In this document: piece after piece, positions 25,102 to 34,644 of the stretch
How the letters are laid out: each line of letters starts with the position of its first letter
Numbering within the stretch: position 1 is the stretch's first letter
NCBI RefSeq assembly: GCF_001293525.1
Contig: NZ_BBYR01000069.1
Span: forward strand, 1-64,000
Origin: Pseudideonella sakaiensis
GTDB lineage: Bacteria > Pseudomonadota > Gammaproteobacteria > Burkholderiales > Burkholderiaceae_C
Reading direction: 5' to 3'
DNA length: 64,000 bases
The notes under the pieces: generated by a model
Seen by the model: the letters and a program-made list of their open reading frames with translations, nothing else
What the model was told of the DNA's origin: nothing
Databases searched by the model: none
Position numbers and translations under genes: made by a program

Positions 25102-25300
25102 CGGCGACCGGGGGGCTGTCACCCCGGCGGGCCGAGCGCCGGGCCGCCCCAAGCCGGCCCGCCACCCCCTCGGGGGGTCGGGCGCCGTCTACGGCGACCG
25201 GGGGGCTGTCATCCCCGCGGGCCGAGCGCCGGGCCGCCCCAAGCCGGCCCGCGACCCCCCCGGGGGGTCGGGCGCCGCGCGCGGCGACCGGGGGGCAGTC
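25102..25300. repeat. 90-bp GC-rich tandem palindromic repeat between fliL and fliM
   Basis: Two full 90-bp units start at 25102 and 25192 (CGGCGACCGGGGGGCTGTCA) and a third begins at 25282, then runs straight into the fliM ATG at 25301. Units differ at a few positions. Each contains internal inverted repeats such as CCCCCTCGGGGGG and GGGCCG/CGGCCC-type arms. This fills the 241-bp gap inside an otherwise compact operon. Similar motifs recur at 39551-39613 and 56335-56375, so it looks like a dispersed REP-type family that has amplified locally. Confidence 0.85.
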
Positions 25301-26302
25301 ATGAGCCAGCAGATCCTGTCGCAGGACGAGGTCGATGCGCTGCTGCAGGGCATCACCGGCGAGAGCCAGAAGATCGAGGAGGAAGAGGTCGAGTCGGGCG
25401 GGATCCGCGAGTACGACATCTCCAGCCAGGAGCGCATCGTCCGCGGACGCATGCCGACGATGGAGATCATCAACGAGCGCTTCGCCCGCAACATCCGCAT
25501 CGGCCTGTTCAATTTCATCCGCAAGGCGCCGGAGATCTCGATCGGCGGCATCAAGGTGCAGAAGTACAGCGCCTTCCTGCGCGAGATCGTGGTGCCCACG
25601 AACTTCAACATCGTCAACGTCAAGCCGCTGCGCGGCAACGGCCTGATCGTCTGCGACCCGACCCTGGTGTTCGCGGTGATCGACGCGCTGTTCGGCGGCG
25701 ACGGCAAGTTCCACACCCGCATCGAGGGCCGCGACTTCTCGCCCACCGAGCAGCGCATCATCGGCCGCCTGGTGTCGGTGATCAGCGACGAGTACCGCAA
25801 GGCCTGGACCGGCATCTACCCGGTGGAGCTGGACTACCAGCGCTCCGAGATGCAGCCGCAGTTCGCGAACATCGCCACGCCGGCCGAGGTGGTGGTGGCG
25901 ACCTCCTTTACGCTGGAGATCGGCGACACCACCGGCACGATCCACTTCTGCATCCCCTACTCGACGCTGGAGCCGATCCGCGACGTGCTGTATTCCTCGG
26001 TGCAGGGCGACAGCAGCGAGCCGGACCGGCGCTGGGTCAACCTGATGAAGCAGCAGATCCAGTCGGCCGAGGTCGAGCTGGTGGCCGAGCTGGCGCATGC
26101 GCCGGCCACGGTCGAGCAGCTGCTGAGCTTCAAGCCGGGCGACTTCATCGAGCTCGACCTGGACCCGCAGCTCGAGGCCAAGGTCTCGGGCGTGCCGATC
26201 CTCAAATGCCACTACGGGACCTCCAACGGCAAGTACGCGCTGAAGGTCGATCAACTGTTGACCAGCTCCGAGCAGGGCTGGATCGGAGTCGCGAATGTCT
26301 GA
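25301..26302 (+). CDS. fliM: flagellar motor switch protein FliM
   Basis: 333 residues, full length. FliM sits in the C-ring and binds phospho-CheY. The N-terminal CheY-binding motif LSQDEVDALLQGITG is intact. The middle CheC-like domain includes INERFARNIRIGLFNFIRKA, and the C-terminal SpoA domain contains LDLDPQLEAKVSGVPILKCH. The start is fixed by the conserved N-terminus, but no classical ribosome site is present because the 90-bp repeat abuts the ATG. It overlaps fliN by 8 bases. Confidence 0.97.
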   Translation: MSQQILSQDEVDALLQGITGESQKIEEEEVESGGIREYDISSQERIVRGRMPTMEIINERFARNIRIGLFNFIRKAPEISIGGIKVQKYSAFLREIVVPTNFNIVNVKPLRGNGLIVCDPTLVFAVIDALFGGDGKFHTRIEGRDFSPTEQRIIGRLVSVISDEYRKAWTGIYPVELDYQRSEMQPQFANIATPAEVVVATSFTLEIGDTTGTIHFCIPYSTLEPIRDVLYSSVQGDSSEPDRRWVNLMKQQIQSAEVELVAELAHAPATVEQLLSFKPGDFIELDLDPQLEAKVSGVPILKCHYGTSNGKYALKVDQLLTSSEQGWIGVANV

Positions 26303-26732
26303 CAACGCCCAGCCCGCGGGCCCCACCGAAGAAGACGCGATGGCCGCCGAATGGGCGGCGGCGCTGGCCGAGTCCAAGGGCGGTGCCGATGCCGGCGCGG
26401 TCGCCGAGCAGGTGACGCCGGCGTCGTTCACGAACTTCGCGCCGACGGCGCACGCCGGGGCCGGCAACGACATCAACATGATCCTGGACATCCCCGTCCA
26501 GCTGACCGTGGAGCTCGGCCGCACCCGCATCCCGATCAAGCACATCCTGCAGCTCGCCCAGGGCTCGGTGGTGGAACTGGAGACCCTGGCCGGCGAGCCG
26601 ATGGACGTGCTGGTCAACGGCTACCTGATCGCGCAGGGCGAGGTGGTGGTCGTGAACGACAAGTTCGGCATCCGGCTGACCGACATCGTGACCCCGTCGG
26701 AGCGGATGCGGCGCCTGAGCCGCATGTCCTGA
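26295..26732 (+). CDS. fliN: flagellar motor switch protein FliN
   Basis: 145 residues. C-ring component and docking site for FliH. A variable Ala/Glu-rich N-terminus (about 50 residues) precedes the SpoA domain: [20 protein letters not shown], then [20 protein letters not shown] and [18 protein letters not shown]. The ATG lies inside the end of fliM, indicating coupled translation and matched FliM/FliN amounts. Confidence 0.97.
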   Translation: MSDNAQPAGPTEEDAMAAEWAAALAESKGGADAGAVAEQVTPASFTNFAPTAHAGAGNDINMILDIPVQLTVELGRTRIPIKHILQLAQGSVVELETLAGEPMDVLVNGYLIAQGEVVVVNDKFGIRLTDIVTPSERMRRLSRMS

Positions 26733-26750
26733 GGCGCTCGGCGACCTGGC

Positions 26751-27104
26751 ATGAACAGCGCTTCCTCCCTGACCCCGCTGCTGTGGTTCCTCGCGGTCCT
26801 CGCGCTGATCCCGCTGGCGCTGTGGCTGCTGCGGCGCACGCCGCTCGGCGGCGCGTCCGGCCACGGCCTGCGCACGATCGGCACGCTGCCGCTGTCGCCG
26901 AACCAGCGCCTGCTGACGGTCGAGGTCGGCCACGGCGAGGAGCGGCGCTGGCTGGTGCTCGGCGTCTCGCCGGGCAGCATCACCACGCTGCACACCATGG
27001 CGCCGCAGGACGAGGCGCCCGGCGCCGCGCCGGCCGGCCCGGCCGCCGCGCCGCCCTTCGCCCAGCTGCTGGCCCGGCTGCGCCCGCCCGGGGGCCCGCG
27101 GTGA
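26751..27104 (+). CDS. fliO: flagellar biosynthesis protein FliO
   Basis: 117 residues. One transmembrane helix near residues 8-27 ([18 protein letters not shown]) and a short cytoplasmic FliO domain with [17 protein letters not shown] and [16 protein letters not shown]. FliO is an assembly factor for the FliP export-gate ring. The stop overlaps the fliP GTG start (GTGA at 27101), so FliO and FliP are translationally coupled. Confidence 0.93.
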   Translation: MNSASSLTPLLWFLAVLALIPLALWLLRRTPLGGASGHGLRTIGTLPLSPNQRLLTVEVGHGEERRWLVLGVSPGSITTLHTMAPQDEAPGAAPAGPAAAPPFAQLLARLRPPGGPR

Positions 27105-27895
27105 CGGGCGCCGTCCGCCCGGCCGCGCCGGCCCGCCCGCGCGCATGGCGCGCACTGGCCGCCGGCCTGCTGCTGGCCGCGCTGCCGTGGGCGGCCGCGG
27201 CGCAGGGTGCCGGCGCGCCGTCCGGCGGCCTGCCGCTGGTCGTCGCGCAGGGCGCCGGCGGCACCAACTACTCGGTGCCGATCCAGACCCTGCTGTTCTT
27301 CACGGCGCTCAGCTTCCTGCCGGCGCTGCTGCTGCTGATGACGGGCTTCACCCGCATCGTCATCGTGCTCGGCCTGCTGCGCCAGGCCCTGGGGACCCAG
27401 GCCGCGCCGCCGAATCAGGTGATCGTCGGCCTGAGCCTGTTCCTGACCTTCTTCGTGATGGGCCCGACCATCGACCGCGTCTACACCGAGGCCTACCAGC
27501 CCTATGCCGAGAACCGCATCGGCTTCAACGACGCGCTGGCCCGCGGCGAGGTGCCGATGCGCGAGTTCATGCTCAAGCAGACCCGCCAGGCCGACGTGAT
27601 GCTGTTCGCGAAGCTGGCCAAGCTCGATCCGGCGGTGCCGGCCGCCGAGGTGCCGTTCAAGGTGCTGGTGCCGGCCTTCGTGACCAGCGAGCTGAAGAGC
27701 GCCTTCCAGATCGGCTTCCTGATTTTCGTGCCCTTCCTGATCATCGACATGCTGGTGGCCAGCGTGCTGATGAGCCTCGGGATGATGATGCTCAGCCCGG
27801 TGCTGGTCGCGCTGCCCTTCAAGCTGATGCTGTTCGTGCTGGCCGACGGCTGGAACCTGCTGCTCGGCTCGCTGGCCGCGAGCTTCGCCACCTGA
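27101..27895 (+). CDS. fliP: flagellar export gate protein FliP
   Basis: 264 residues from the GTG at 27101, chosen because it overlaps the fliO stop and gives a good N-terminal signal sequence ([18 protein letters not shown]). FliP characteristically has a cleaved signal peptide. Conserved FliP blocks: [20 protein letters not shown], then [34 protein letters not shown] and [20 protein letters not shown]. FliP5-FliQ4-FliR1 form the export gate in the MS ring. Confidence 0.97.
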   Translation: MTGAVRPAAPARPRAWRALAAGLLLAALPWAAAAQGAGAPSGGLPLVVAQGAGGTNYSVPIQTLLFFTALSFLPALLLLMTGFTRIVIVLGLLRQALGTQAAPPNQVIVGLSLFLTFFVMGPTIDRVYTEAYQPYAENRIGFNDALARGEVPMREFMLKQTRQADVMLFAKLAKLDPAVPAAEVPFKVLVPAFVTSELKSAFQIGFLIFVPFLIIDMLVASVLMSLGMMMLSPVLVALPFKLMLFVLADGWNLLLGSLAASFAT

Positions 27896-27933
27896 CCCCT
27901 TCCCCCGCCTCTCCTCCTCCTGCCCCCGCCGCC

Positions 27934-28203
27934 ATGGATGCCCAGCAAGTCCTGACCTTCGGCCAGCAAGGCCTCGCGCTGCTGCTGACCACCGCCGCCC
28001 CGATGCTGCTGACCGTGATGGCCGTCGGCCTGCTGGTCAGCATCTTCCAGGCCGCCACGCAGATCCACGAGGCCACGCTGTCCTTCGTGCCGAAGGTGCT
28101 GGCCGCGGTGGCGGTGCTCGCGATCGCCGGCCCCTGGATGCTCACCTCGATGGTGGACTACCTGCAGCGCATGCTGCAGTCGATCCCGAGCGTGGTGGGC
28201 TGA
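27934..28203 (+). CDS. fliQ: flagellar export gate protein FliQ
   Basis: 89 residues with two transmembrane helices (about 16-40 and 50-75). The family signature ISIFQAATQIHEATLSFVPK-like block is present (LVSIFQAATQIHEATLSFVP). It follows fliP by 38 pyrimidine-rich bases and precedes fliR by 67. Full length for the family. Confidence 0.96.
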   Translation: MDAQQVLTFGQQGLALLLTTAAPMLLTVMAVGLLVSIFQAATQIHEATLSFVPKVLAAVAVLAIAGPWMLTSMVDYLQRMLQSIPSVVG

Positions 28204-28270
28204 CGGCCCGTCCCGGCGCGCTGCCGCGTTTCCCGCGCGCGCCGTCCCGCCGCACCCTGCCCCGGCTGCG

Positions 28271-29032
28271 ATGCTCACCTTCAGCGAGGCCCAACTGCTG
28301 GAATGGGTCAGCCCCGTGCTGTGGCCCTTCCTGCGCGTGCTGGCGCTGTTCGGCGCGATGCCGGTGCTGTCGCAGCGCACCGTGCCGGCCCGCCTGCGCG
28401 TCGCGCTGGCCTTCCTGATCGCGGTCTGCGCGCAGGCCTCGCTGCCGCCGATGCCGGTGGTGGCGCTGGATTCGGTGGCGGCCGGCCTGCTGGTGGTGCA
28501 GCAGCTGCTGGTCGGGCTGACGCTGGGCTTCGCGGTGCGCATCGTGTTCGCCGCGGTCGAACTGGCCGGCGAACTGGTCGGGCTGCAGATGGGGCTGAAC
28601 TTCGCCGGCTTCTTCGACCCGTCGTCCGGCGGCCAGGGCACGGCCACCGGCCGCTTCTACGGCACCAGCGTGGCCTGGCTCTTCATCGTCATCAACGGCC
28701 ACCTGCTGATGGTGGCGGCGGTGGTGCAGAGCTTCCAGGCCTTTCCGGTCGGCCCCGAGCCCTTCGCCTTCCTGCGTGCGGTGCAGCCGCAGCAGCTCGG
28801 TGCGGAGATCTTCCGGCTCGGGCTGTGGATCGCGCTGCCGGTGGTGTCGATGCTGCTGTTCACCAACCTGGTGCTCGGCGTGGTCGCGCGGGTCGCGCAG
28901 CAGCTGCAGATCTTCGCGATCGGCTTCCCGATCACGGTCACCGTCGGACTGCTGGGCATGCTCGCGACGCTGCCGCTGATGGCCACGCCTTTCGAGGCGG
29001 CGCTGGAGCGGATGCTGACGCTGTTCCAGTAG
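28271..29032 (+). CDS. fliR: flagellar export gate protein FliR
   Basis: 253 residues with about six hydrophobic helices. Recognisable blocks are FLRVLALFGAMPVLSQRTVP at the N-terminus, GFAVRIVFAAVELAGELVGL in the middle followed by the conserved GLNFAGFFDP, and ARVAQQLQIFAIGFPITVTV near the end. FliR completes the FliPQR export gate. It is the last gene of the fliF-R run here; flhBA and the flg genes are not in the window. Confidence 0.96.
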   Translation: MLTFSEAQLLEWVSPVLWPFLRVLALFGAMPVLSQRTVPARLRVALAFLIAVCAQASLPPMPVVALDSVAAGLLVVQQLLVGLTLGFAVRIVFAAVELAGELVGLQMGLNFAGFFDPSSGGQGTATGRFYGTSVAWLFIVINGHLLMVAAVVQSFQAFPVGPEPFAFLRAVQPQQLGAEIFRLGLWIALPVVSMLLFTNLVLGVVARVAQQLQIFAIGFPITVTVGLLGMLATLPLMATPFEAALERMLTLFQ

Positions 29033-29132
29033 CGGCGCGGTGCGGGCCGACGCCGCGCCGGGTGCGCGCGGTCGGCGGGTGGCGGCATGGGCGTTGCTTG
29101 CGGGCGCCGCCAGCATCACCCCGGGAGTCCCC

Positions 29133-31475
29133 ATGCGCCTGCCGCGCCGTCCGTCCGCCGTCCGTCCTGCCACGATGCACCTCGACGGTGCATTCCCTTC
29201 GGAGCCGGTCCCGGCCGGCGCCCCGGCGGGTGCACGACGGCGGCCCGGTGCACGCGCGGCGGCGGCGGCGCTGGCCGCGCTCGCGGCGGCCGCCCAGGCG
29301 CAGGACACGCGGCCGGCGCCGCCGGCGACGCCCGGCACGCTGGAGCGGGTCACCGTCACCGCGGAGCGGCGCAGCGAGGACATCAAGGACGTGCCGAGCG
29401 CCGTCTCCACGCTGTCGGGCGAGAAGCTGGACGTGATCAACTCCGGCGGCCAGGACGTGCGCATGCTGTCCGGCCGCGTGCCCAGCCTGAACATCGAGTC
29501 CTCGTTCGGCCGGGCCTTCCCGCGCTTCTACATCCGCGGCTACGGCAACACCGACTTCCGCAGCAATGCGTCACAGCCGGTGTCGCTGGTCTACGACGAC
29601 GTGGTGCAGGAGAACCCGATCCTGAAGGGCTTCCCGGTCTTCGACCTGGCGCGCATCGAGGTGCTGGCCGGGCCGCAGGGCACGCTGTTCGGCCGCAACA
29701 CGCCGGCCGGCGTGGTCAAGTTCGACTCGGTCAAGCCATCGAAGCAGCTCGACGCCTACGGCAGCCTCGCGGTCGGCAGCCTGCAGACGATCAACGTGGA
29801 GGGCGCCGGCAACGTGCAGCTCGGCGAGGCGCTGTCCGCGCGCATCGCCGGCCAGGTGCAGCACCGCAAGGACTGGGTGACCAACGCGCGGCCCGATGGC
29901 GTCGCGGTGCCGACCGACAGGCTCGAGGGCTACGACGACCGCGCGCTGCGGCTGCAGGCCGCCTGGACACCCTCGCGCGACCTGCAGGCCCTGTTCAACC
30001 TGCACCACCGCAACCTCGACGGCTCGGCCCGCCTGTTCCGCGCCAACATCATCCGCAAGGGCAGCAACGACCTGGTGCCCGGCTTCGACGAGAAGCGCAT
30101 CTCCACCGACGGCCGCAACCACCAGGAGCTCGAGAACACCGGCGGCAGCGCCCGGCTGCGCTGGTCGCTCGGCAGCGTCACGCTGTACTCGATCACCGGC
30201 TTCGAGACGGTCGACGCCTACAGCCGCGGCGACATCGACGGCGGCTACGGCGCGGCCTTCCTGCCCACCGGCGGCGGCCCCGGGCTGATCCCCTTCCCGT
30301 CCGAGACGGCGGGCGGCATCCGCGACCACCGGCAGATCAGCCAGGAGTTCCGGGCCGAATCGAACGGCAGCGGCCCGCTGGGCTGGCAGGGTGGCGTCTA
30401 CCTGTTCGACGAGACGTACACGATCGACAGCTTCGACTACGACACGCTGGGCGGCGGCGGGCAGTCCGCCTACAGCTACGCGACGCAGAAGAACAAGGCC
30501 TGGGCCGTCTTCGGTTCGCTGAACTACGCCGTCTCGCCGCGCCTGAAGCTGCGCGGTGGCCTGCGCTACACCAACGACCGCAAGGACTTCGCCACCACCG
30601 TCGTCCAGGGCACCGTGGTGACCTCGAACGGCCTGACCGCGCGCACCAAGGACGCCAAGCTCAGCTGGGATGCCAGCGGCAGCTGGGCGCTCGACCGCGA
30701 GCTGAACGCCTATGCGCGCGTGGCCACCGGCTTCCGCGGTTCCAGCATCCAGTCGGCGTCGGCCTTCGGCGCGCAGACGCAGGCCGGCCCCGAGACCACC
30801 ACCTCCTACGAGCTCGGCCTGAAGGGCGACCTGCTCGACAAGCGGGCCCGCGTCTCGCTCAGCGTCTTCAGCTACGACGTCAAGAACCTGCAGCTGACCG
30901 CGGTGGGCGGCGCGGCCAACGTGACGCAGCTGATCAACGCGAAGAAGGCCACCGGCCGCGGCGTGGAGCTGAACCTCGACGCCTACCTCGGCGAGCGCCT
31001 GCTGGTCACGCTGGGCGCGAGCGTCAACGACACCGCGATCAAGGACCCCACCCTCGCGGTGGCCGGCTGCGCGCAATGCACGGTGACCGACCCCGCGGTG
31101 ACGATCGGCGGGGCCACCTACTACCGCATCGACGGCAACCCGCTGCCGCAGGCGCCGAAATACACGCTGAACCTGACGGCCCGCTACGGCGTGCCGGCCG
31201 GCCCGGGCGCGGAATGGTTCGTCTACACCGACTGGGTCTGGAGGAGCAAGGTCAACTTCTTCCTCTACGAATCGATCGAGTTCACCGGCAAGCCGCTGAC
31301 CGAGGGCGGCCTGCGGCTGGGCTACAGCTGGGCCAACGGCAAGTACGAGGCGGCGCTGTACGGCCGCAACATCACGAACCAGATCCGCGCCGTCGGCGGC
31401 ATCGACTTCAACAACCTGACCGGCTTCATCAACGAGCCGCGGATGATCGGCGCGCAGTTCAAGGCGGTGTTCTGA
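29133..31475 (+). CDS. TonB-dependent outer membrane receptor
   Basis: 780 residues from ATG 29133, which has GGGAG 5 bases upstream; ATG 29175 is an alternative. A signal sequence ends near AAAAQAQ. A TonB-box-like segment RVTVTAER is followed by the plug domain (DVRMLSGRVPSLNIESSFGR, IRGYGNTDFRSN, then EVLAGPQGTLFGRNTPAGVV). The rest is a 22-strand barrel ending in phenylalanine (AQFKAVF). The general form resembles siderophore/FyuA-like receptors, but the ligand is not predictable. No regulator, ABC uptake or sigma/anti-sigma genes adjoin it. Confidence 0.88.
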   Translation: MRLPRRPSAVRPATMHLDGAFPSEPVPAGAPAGARRRPGARAAAAALAALAAAAQAQDTRPAPPATPGTLERVTVTAERRSEDIKDVPSAVSTLSGEKLDVINSGGQDVRMLSGRVPSLNIESSFGRAFPRFYIRGYGNTDFRSNASQPVSLVYDDVVQENPILKGFPVFDLARIEVLAGPQGTLFGRNTPAGVVKFDSVKPSKQLDAYGSLAVGSLQTINVEGAGNVQLGEALSARIAGQVQHRKDWVTNARPDGVAVPTDRLEGYDDRALRLQAAWTPSRDLQALFNLHHRNLDGSARLFRANIIRKGSNDLVPGFDEKRISTDGRNHQELENTGGSARLRWSLGSVTLYSITGFETVDAYSRGDIDGGYGAAFLPTGGGPGLIPFPSETAGGIRDHRQISQEFRAESNGSGPLGWQGGVYLFDETYTIDSFDYDTLGGGGQSAYSYATQKNKAWAVFGSLNYAVSPRLKLRGGLRYTNDRKDFATTVVQGTVVTSNGLTARTKDAKLSWDASGSWALDRELNAYARVATGFRGSSIQSASAFGAQTQAGPETTTSYELGLKGDLLDKRARVSLSVFSYDVKNLQLTAVGGAANVTQLINAKKATGRGVELNLDAYLGERLLVTLGASVNDTAIKDPTLAVAGCAQCTVTDPAVTIGGATYYRIDGNPLPQAPKYTLNLTARYGVPAGPGAEWFVYTDWVWRSKVNFFLYESIEFTGKPLTEGGLRLGYSWANGKYEAALYGRNITNQIRAVGGIDFNNLTGFINEPRMIGAQFKAVF

Positions 31476-31485
31476 ACGTCCCCGG

Positions 31486-31506
31486 GGGCCGGGCACTGCC
31501 CGGCCC
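31486..31506. terminator. bidirectional hairpin between convergent genes
   Basis: GGGCCGGGC (31486-31494) pairs perfectly with GCCCGGCCC (31498-31506) around an ACT loop. It is placed 10 bases after the TonB-receptor stop and 21 bases before the end of the convergent AEC permease gene. No T-run follows on either strand, so it may act as a barrier or mRNA-end structure rather than a classical intrinsic terminator. Confidence 0.6.
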
Positions 31507-31527
31507 GGCGCATCGCGGCGGCCTCGC

Positions 31528-32427
31528 TCAGCTCGTCCGCAGCACCGCCAGCCAGGCGGCAATGGACACCATGCCCAGCAGCGTCGACACGGTGACCAGC
31601 CCGGCCGTGTAGGGCCCGTCGCCGCCCATGCGGGCGGCCAGCACGTAGGCGCTGCTGGCGGTGGGCAGCGCCGCGAAGGCGACCACCACGGTGGCCTGCG
31701 CCGGCGGCAGGCCGACGGCAGCGACCAGGCCGATCGCCACCAGCGGCAGCACGGCGTGGCGGATCGCCAGCAGCGCGGCCGCCAGCCGCGGCCCGCGCGC
31801 CAGGCCGCCGAGCTGCAGCCCGGCGCCGGCGGCCATCAGGCCAAGCGGCAGCGCCGCCAGCCCGATGCGATCGAGCGTGGTGGCCACCGGCTGCGGGAAG
31901 CGCAGCCCGGCCAGGTTGGCGAGCAGGCCACCGAGCGTCGCGAGGATCAGCGGGTTGCGCAGCAGCTCGCGGTGGTAGGCCTGGCCGCCGTGGCGCGCCA
32001 GCGGCCAGACGGCGGCGATGTTGCACAGCGGCACGCACAGCGCGATCAGCAGCGCCATCCAGGCCAGCCCCTGGCTGCCGCCGAGGCGCTCGGCGAGCGC
32101 GAGCGCGACGAAGGAGTTGAAGCGGAAGGCCACCTGCGCCCCCGAGGCATGCAGCCGCCCGGCCACCCCGGGCCAGCGGCCGAGCGCGAAGGCCAGCAGC
32201 ACGCCGACGCCGACCGTCGCCACGCCCACGCCGGCCAGCGGCAGCGTCTGCCCGGGCTGCAGCGGGCTCTTCATGATCGCGTTGAACAGCAGCACCGGGA
32301 ACAGCAGGAAGTAGACGATCTTCTCGATCGACTCCCAGACGCTGCGGTTCAGCGCCGTGTGGCGGCACAGCAGGAAGCCGCTGAGGATCAGCAGGAAATC
32401 GGGCAGCAGGAGCCAGGCGGTCGACAT
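31528..32427 (-). CDS. AEC-family (auxin efflux carrier-like) permease
   Basis: 299 residues with about ten hydrophobic helices in two halves. Family blocks: LSGFLLCRHTALNRSVWESI and YFLLFPVLLFNAIMKSPL in the N-terminal half, then NPLILATLGGLLANLAGL and LPTASSAYVLAARMGGD in the C-terminal half. AEC members export small carboxylates, including malonate and amino-acid-like acids; the substrate here is unknown. ATG 32427 was preferred over an ATG 21 bases earlier because the first helix begins directly after it. Confidence 0.85.
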   Translation of the reverse strand: MSTAWLLLPDFLLILSGFLLCRHTALNRSVWESIEKIVYFLLFPVLLFNAIMKSPLQPGQTLPLAGVGVATVGVGVLLAFALGRWPGVAGRLHASGAQVAFRFNSFVALALAERLGGSQGLAWMALLIALCVPLCNIAAVWPLARHGGQAYHRELLRNPLILATLGGLLANLAGLRFPQPVATTLDRIGLAALPLGLMAAGAGLQLGGLARGPRLAAALLAIRHAVLPLVAIGLVAAVGLPPAQATVVVAFAALPTASSAYVLAARMGGDGPYTAGLVTVSTLLGMVSIAAWLAVLRTS

Positions 32428-32633
32428 CCCGCGAGTGTGCACGAGCACGCAAGCGCCTCAGGGTTGACCCGCAGCCCGGCGTCCGGCGGGCGCGTGATTC
32501 CCCGATGGGCCGCTGCGGCAAGGGCCGCCGCGGCCACCGTCCCGGGTATCCTCGTCGCTTCGCATGCCGGCGCGGCGACGGTCGGCCCGGCCGGCTCCTT
32601 CCCTTCCGCTTCCCCCGTACCCCAGGAGAACTC

Positions 32634-33608
32634 ATGCATCGCAGAACCGTCGTGACCTCGCTCGGCCTGATCGCCGGCCTCGCCACCACCGGCGCGGCCT
32701 GGGCCCAGGCCTATCCCGCCAAGCCGGTGCGGCTGGTGGTGCCCTTCGCGCCGGGCGGCACGACCGACATCATCGCCCGCGTGGTGTCCGAGAAGCTGGG
32801 GGGAAACCTCGGCCAGCAGGTGATCGTCGAGAACAAGGCCGGCGGCGGCGGCTCGATCGGCGCGCTGGAGCTGATCAAGTCGGCGCCGGACGGCTACACG
32901 CTGGGCATGGCCACGGTGTCGACCACCGCGGCCAACCCGGCGATCAACAAGAAGATCGGCTACGACCCGACCACCGACTTCCTGCCGGTGATCAACATCG
33001 CCGCGACGCCGAACATCATCGCGGTGCACCCGAGCTTCCCGGCCAAGGACTACAAGGGCTTCCTCGAGGTGCTGAAGAAGAACCCGGGCAAGTTCAGCTA
33101 CTCCAGCTCCGGCACCGGCGGCATCGGCCACCTGCAGACCGAGCTGTTCAAGAGCCTGGCCGGCGTCTTCATGACGCACATCCCCTACCGCGGCGCGGGC
33201 CCGGCGCTGAACGACACGGTCGCCGGCCAGGTGCCGATGATCTTCGACAACCTGCCGTCGGCCCTGCCCTTCATCAAGGACGGCCGGCTGGTGCCGATCG
33301 TGGTTGCCGCGCCGCAGCGCCTGGCCGCGCTGCCGAACGTGCCGACCTTCAAGGAGGTCGGGCTGGAGCCCGTCAACCGCGCCGCGTACTACGGCATCCT
33401 GGTGCCCAAGGGCACGCCGCGCGAGATCGTCGACAAGATCCACGCCGCGGTGAAGAAGACCATCGACGACCCGGCCGTGCGCAAGCGCATCGAGGACACC
33501 GGCTCGCTGATCATCGGCAACACCCCCGAGCAGTTCGGCGAGCAGATCAAGGCCGAGTTCGCGGTCTACAAGGAGGTGGTGGCCAAGCAGAAGCTGAGCC
33601 TCGATTGA
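32634..33608 (+). CDS. tripartite tricarboxylate transporter substrate-binding protein (Bug/TctC family)
   Basis: 324 residues. An N-terminal signal peptide ends at GAAWAQA. The mature protein starts YPAKPVRLVVPFAPGGTTDI, the Bug-family signature, and continues QVIVENKAGGGGSIGALELI and PYRGAGPALNDTVAGQVPMI. Bug proteins bind carboxylates in the periplasm and are very numerous in Burkholderiales. AGGAG lies 5 bases before ATG 32634. No TctA/TctB membrane subunits adjoin it, which is usual for orphan Bug genes. The TGA overlaps the probable xerD start (TTGA). Confidence 0.92.
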   Translation: MHRRTVVTSLGLIAGLATTGAAWAQAYPAKPVRLVVPFAPGGTTDIIARVVSEKLGGNLGQQVIVENKAGGGGSIGALELIKSAPDGYTLGMATVSTTAANPAINKKIGYDPTTDFLPVINIAATPNIIAVHPSFPAKDYKGFLEVLKKNPGKFSYSSSGTGGIGHLQTELFKSLAGVFMTHIPYRGAGPALNDTVAGQVPMIFDNLPSALPFIKDGRLVPIVVAAPQRLAALPNVPTFKEVGLEPVNRAAYYGILVPKGTPREIVDKIHAAVKKTIDDPAVRKRIEDTGSLIIGNTPEQFGEQIKAEFAVYKEVVAKQKLSLD

Positions 33609-34621
33609 CCCGGCGCGCGGCGGCCCCGGCCGGCCCGGCGCCGGCCGCGCCTCCCGGCCCTCCCGGCCCGGGCACGCGGCACGCCGCAGCCCCCGGCGAC
33701 GAAGCGGCCGCCGACGCCGGGCCGGCGCGCGCCGCCAGCGCCGACGCGATCGACCGCTTCGCCGACGCGCTCTGGCTCGAGGACGGCCTGGCCCGCCTGA
33801 CGCTGGAGGCCTACCGGCGCGACCTGCGCCTCTATGCGGACTGGCTCGCCAGCACCCGCGGCCGCGCGCTGGACACGAGCGGCGAGGCCGACCTGCTCGC
33901 CTACGCGGTAGCCCGGCACGCCGGCAGCAAGGCGACCAGCAGCAACCGCCGCCTGAGCGTCTTCAAGCGCTACTTCCGCTGGGCGCTGCGCGAACGGAGG
34001 ATCGCCGCCGACCCGACGCTGCGGCTGGGCTCGGCGCGCCAGCCGCTGCGCGTGCCGAAGGTGCTCAGCGAGGCCCAGGTCGAGGCCCTGCTGGCCGCGC
34101 CCGACACTGGCGTGCCGCTCGGCCTGCGCGACCGCGCGATGCTGGAGCTGATGTACGCGAGCGGGCTGCGCGTCAGCGAGCTGGTCGGGCTGAAGTCGGT
34201 GCACCTCGGCCTCGCGGAGGGCGCGTTGCGCGTCGTCGGCAAGGGCGGCCGCGAGCGCCTCGTGCCCTTCGGCGCCGAGGCCGAGGACTGGCTGCGGCGC
34301 TACCTCGCCGAGGCCCGGGCGGCCATCCTCGGCGGGCAGTCCAGCGATGCCCTGTTCGTCACCGCGCGCGGCGGCCCGATGACGCGCCAGATGTTCTGGA
34401 AGGTGGTCAAGCAGCAGGCATGGCGCGCCGGCATCGCGGTGCCCCTGTCGCCGCACACCCTGCGCCATGCCTTCGCGACCCACCTGCTGAACCACGGCGC
34501 CGACCTGCGCGCGGTGCAGATGCTGCTCGGCCACGCCGACATCTCGACCACCACCATCTACACCCACGTCGCGCGCGAGCGCCTGCGCCAGCTGCACGCC
34601 CGCCACCACCCGCGCGGCTGA
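33605..34621 (+). CDS. xerD: tyrosine recombinase XerD
   Basis: 338 residues from TTG 33605. XerD with XerC resolves chromosome dimers at dif. The catalytic set is complete: Arg189 (GLRVSELVGL), Lys213 (VGKGGRERL), His284 and Arg287 (HTLRHAFATHLL), His310 (LLGHADIS) and Tyr319 (IYTHV). The HLRHAFATHLLNHGADLR-type block is XerD- rather than XerC-like. No ATG or GTG occurs before the conserved core, so the TTG overlapping the upstream stop is the best start. It adds a 40-residue Ala/Pro tail not seen in short XerD proteins. Confidence 0.93.
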   Translation: MTRRAAAPAGPAPAAPPGPPGPGTRHAAAPGDEAAADAGPARAASADAIDRFADALWLEDGLARLTLEAYRRDLRLYADWLASTRGRALDTSGEADLLAYAVARHAGSKATSSNRRLSVFKRYFRWALRERRIAADPTLRLGSARQPLRVPKVLSEAQVEALLAAPDTGVPLGLRDRAMLELMYASGLRVSELVGLKSVHLGLAEGALRVVGKGGRERLVPFGAEAEDWLRRYLAEARAAILGGQSSDALFVTARGGPMTRQMFWKVVKQQAWRAGIAVPLSPHTLRHAFATHLLNHGADLRAVQMLLGHADISTTTIYTHVARERLRQLHARHHPRG

Positions 34622-34644
34622 GCGGCGCGCGCCGGACGCGCCGC

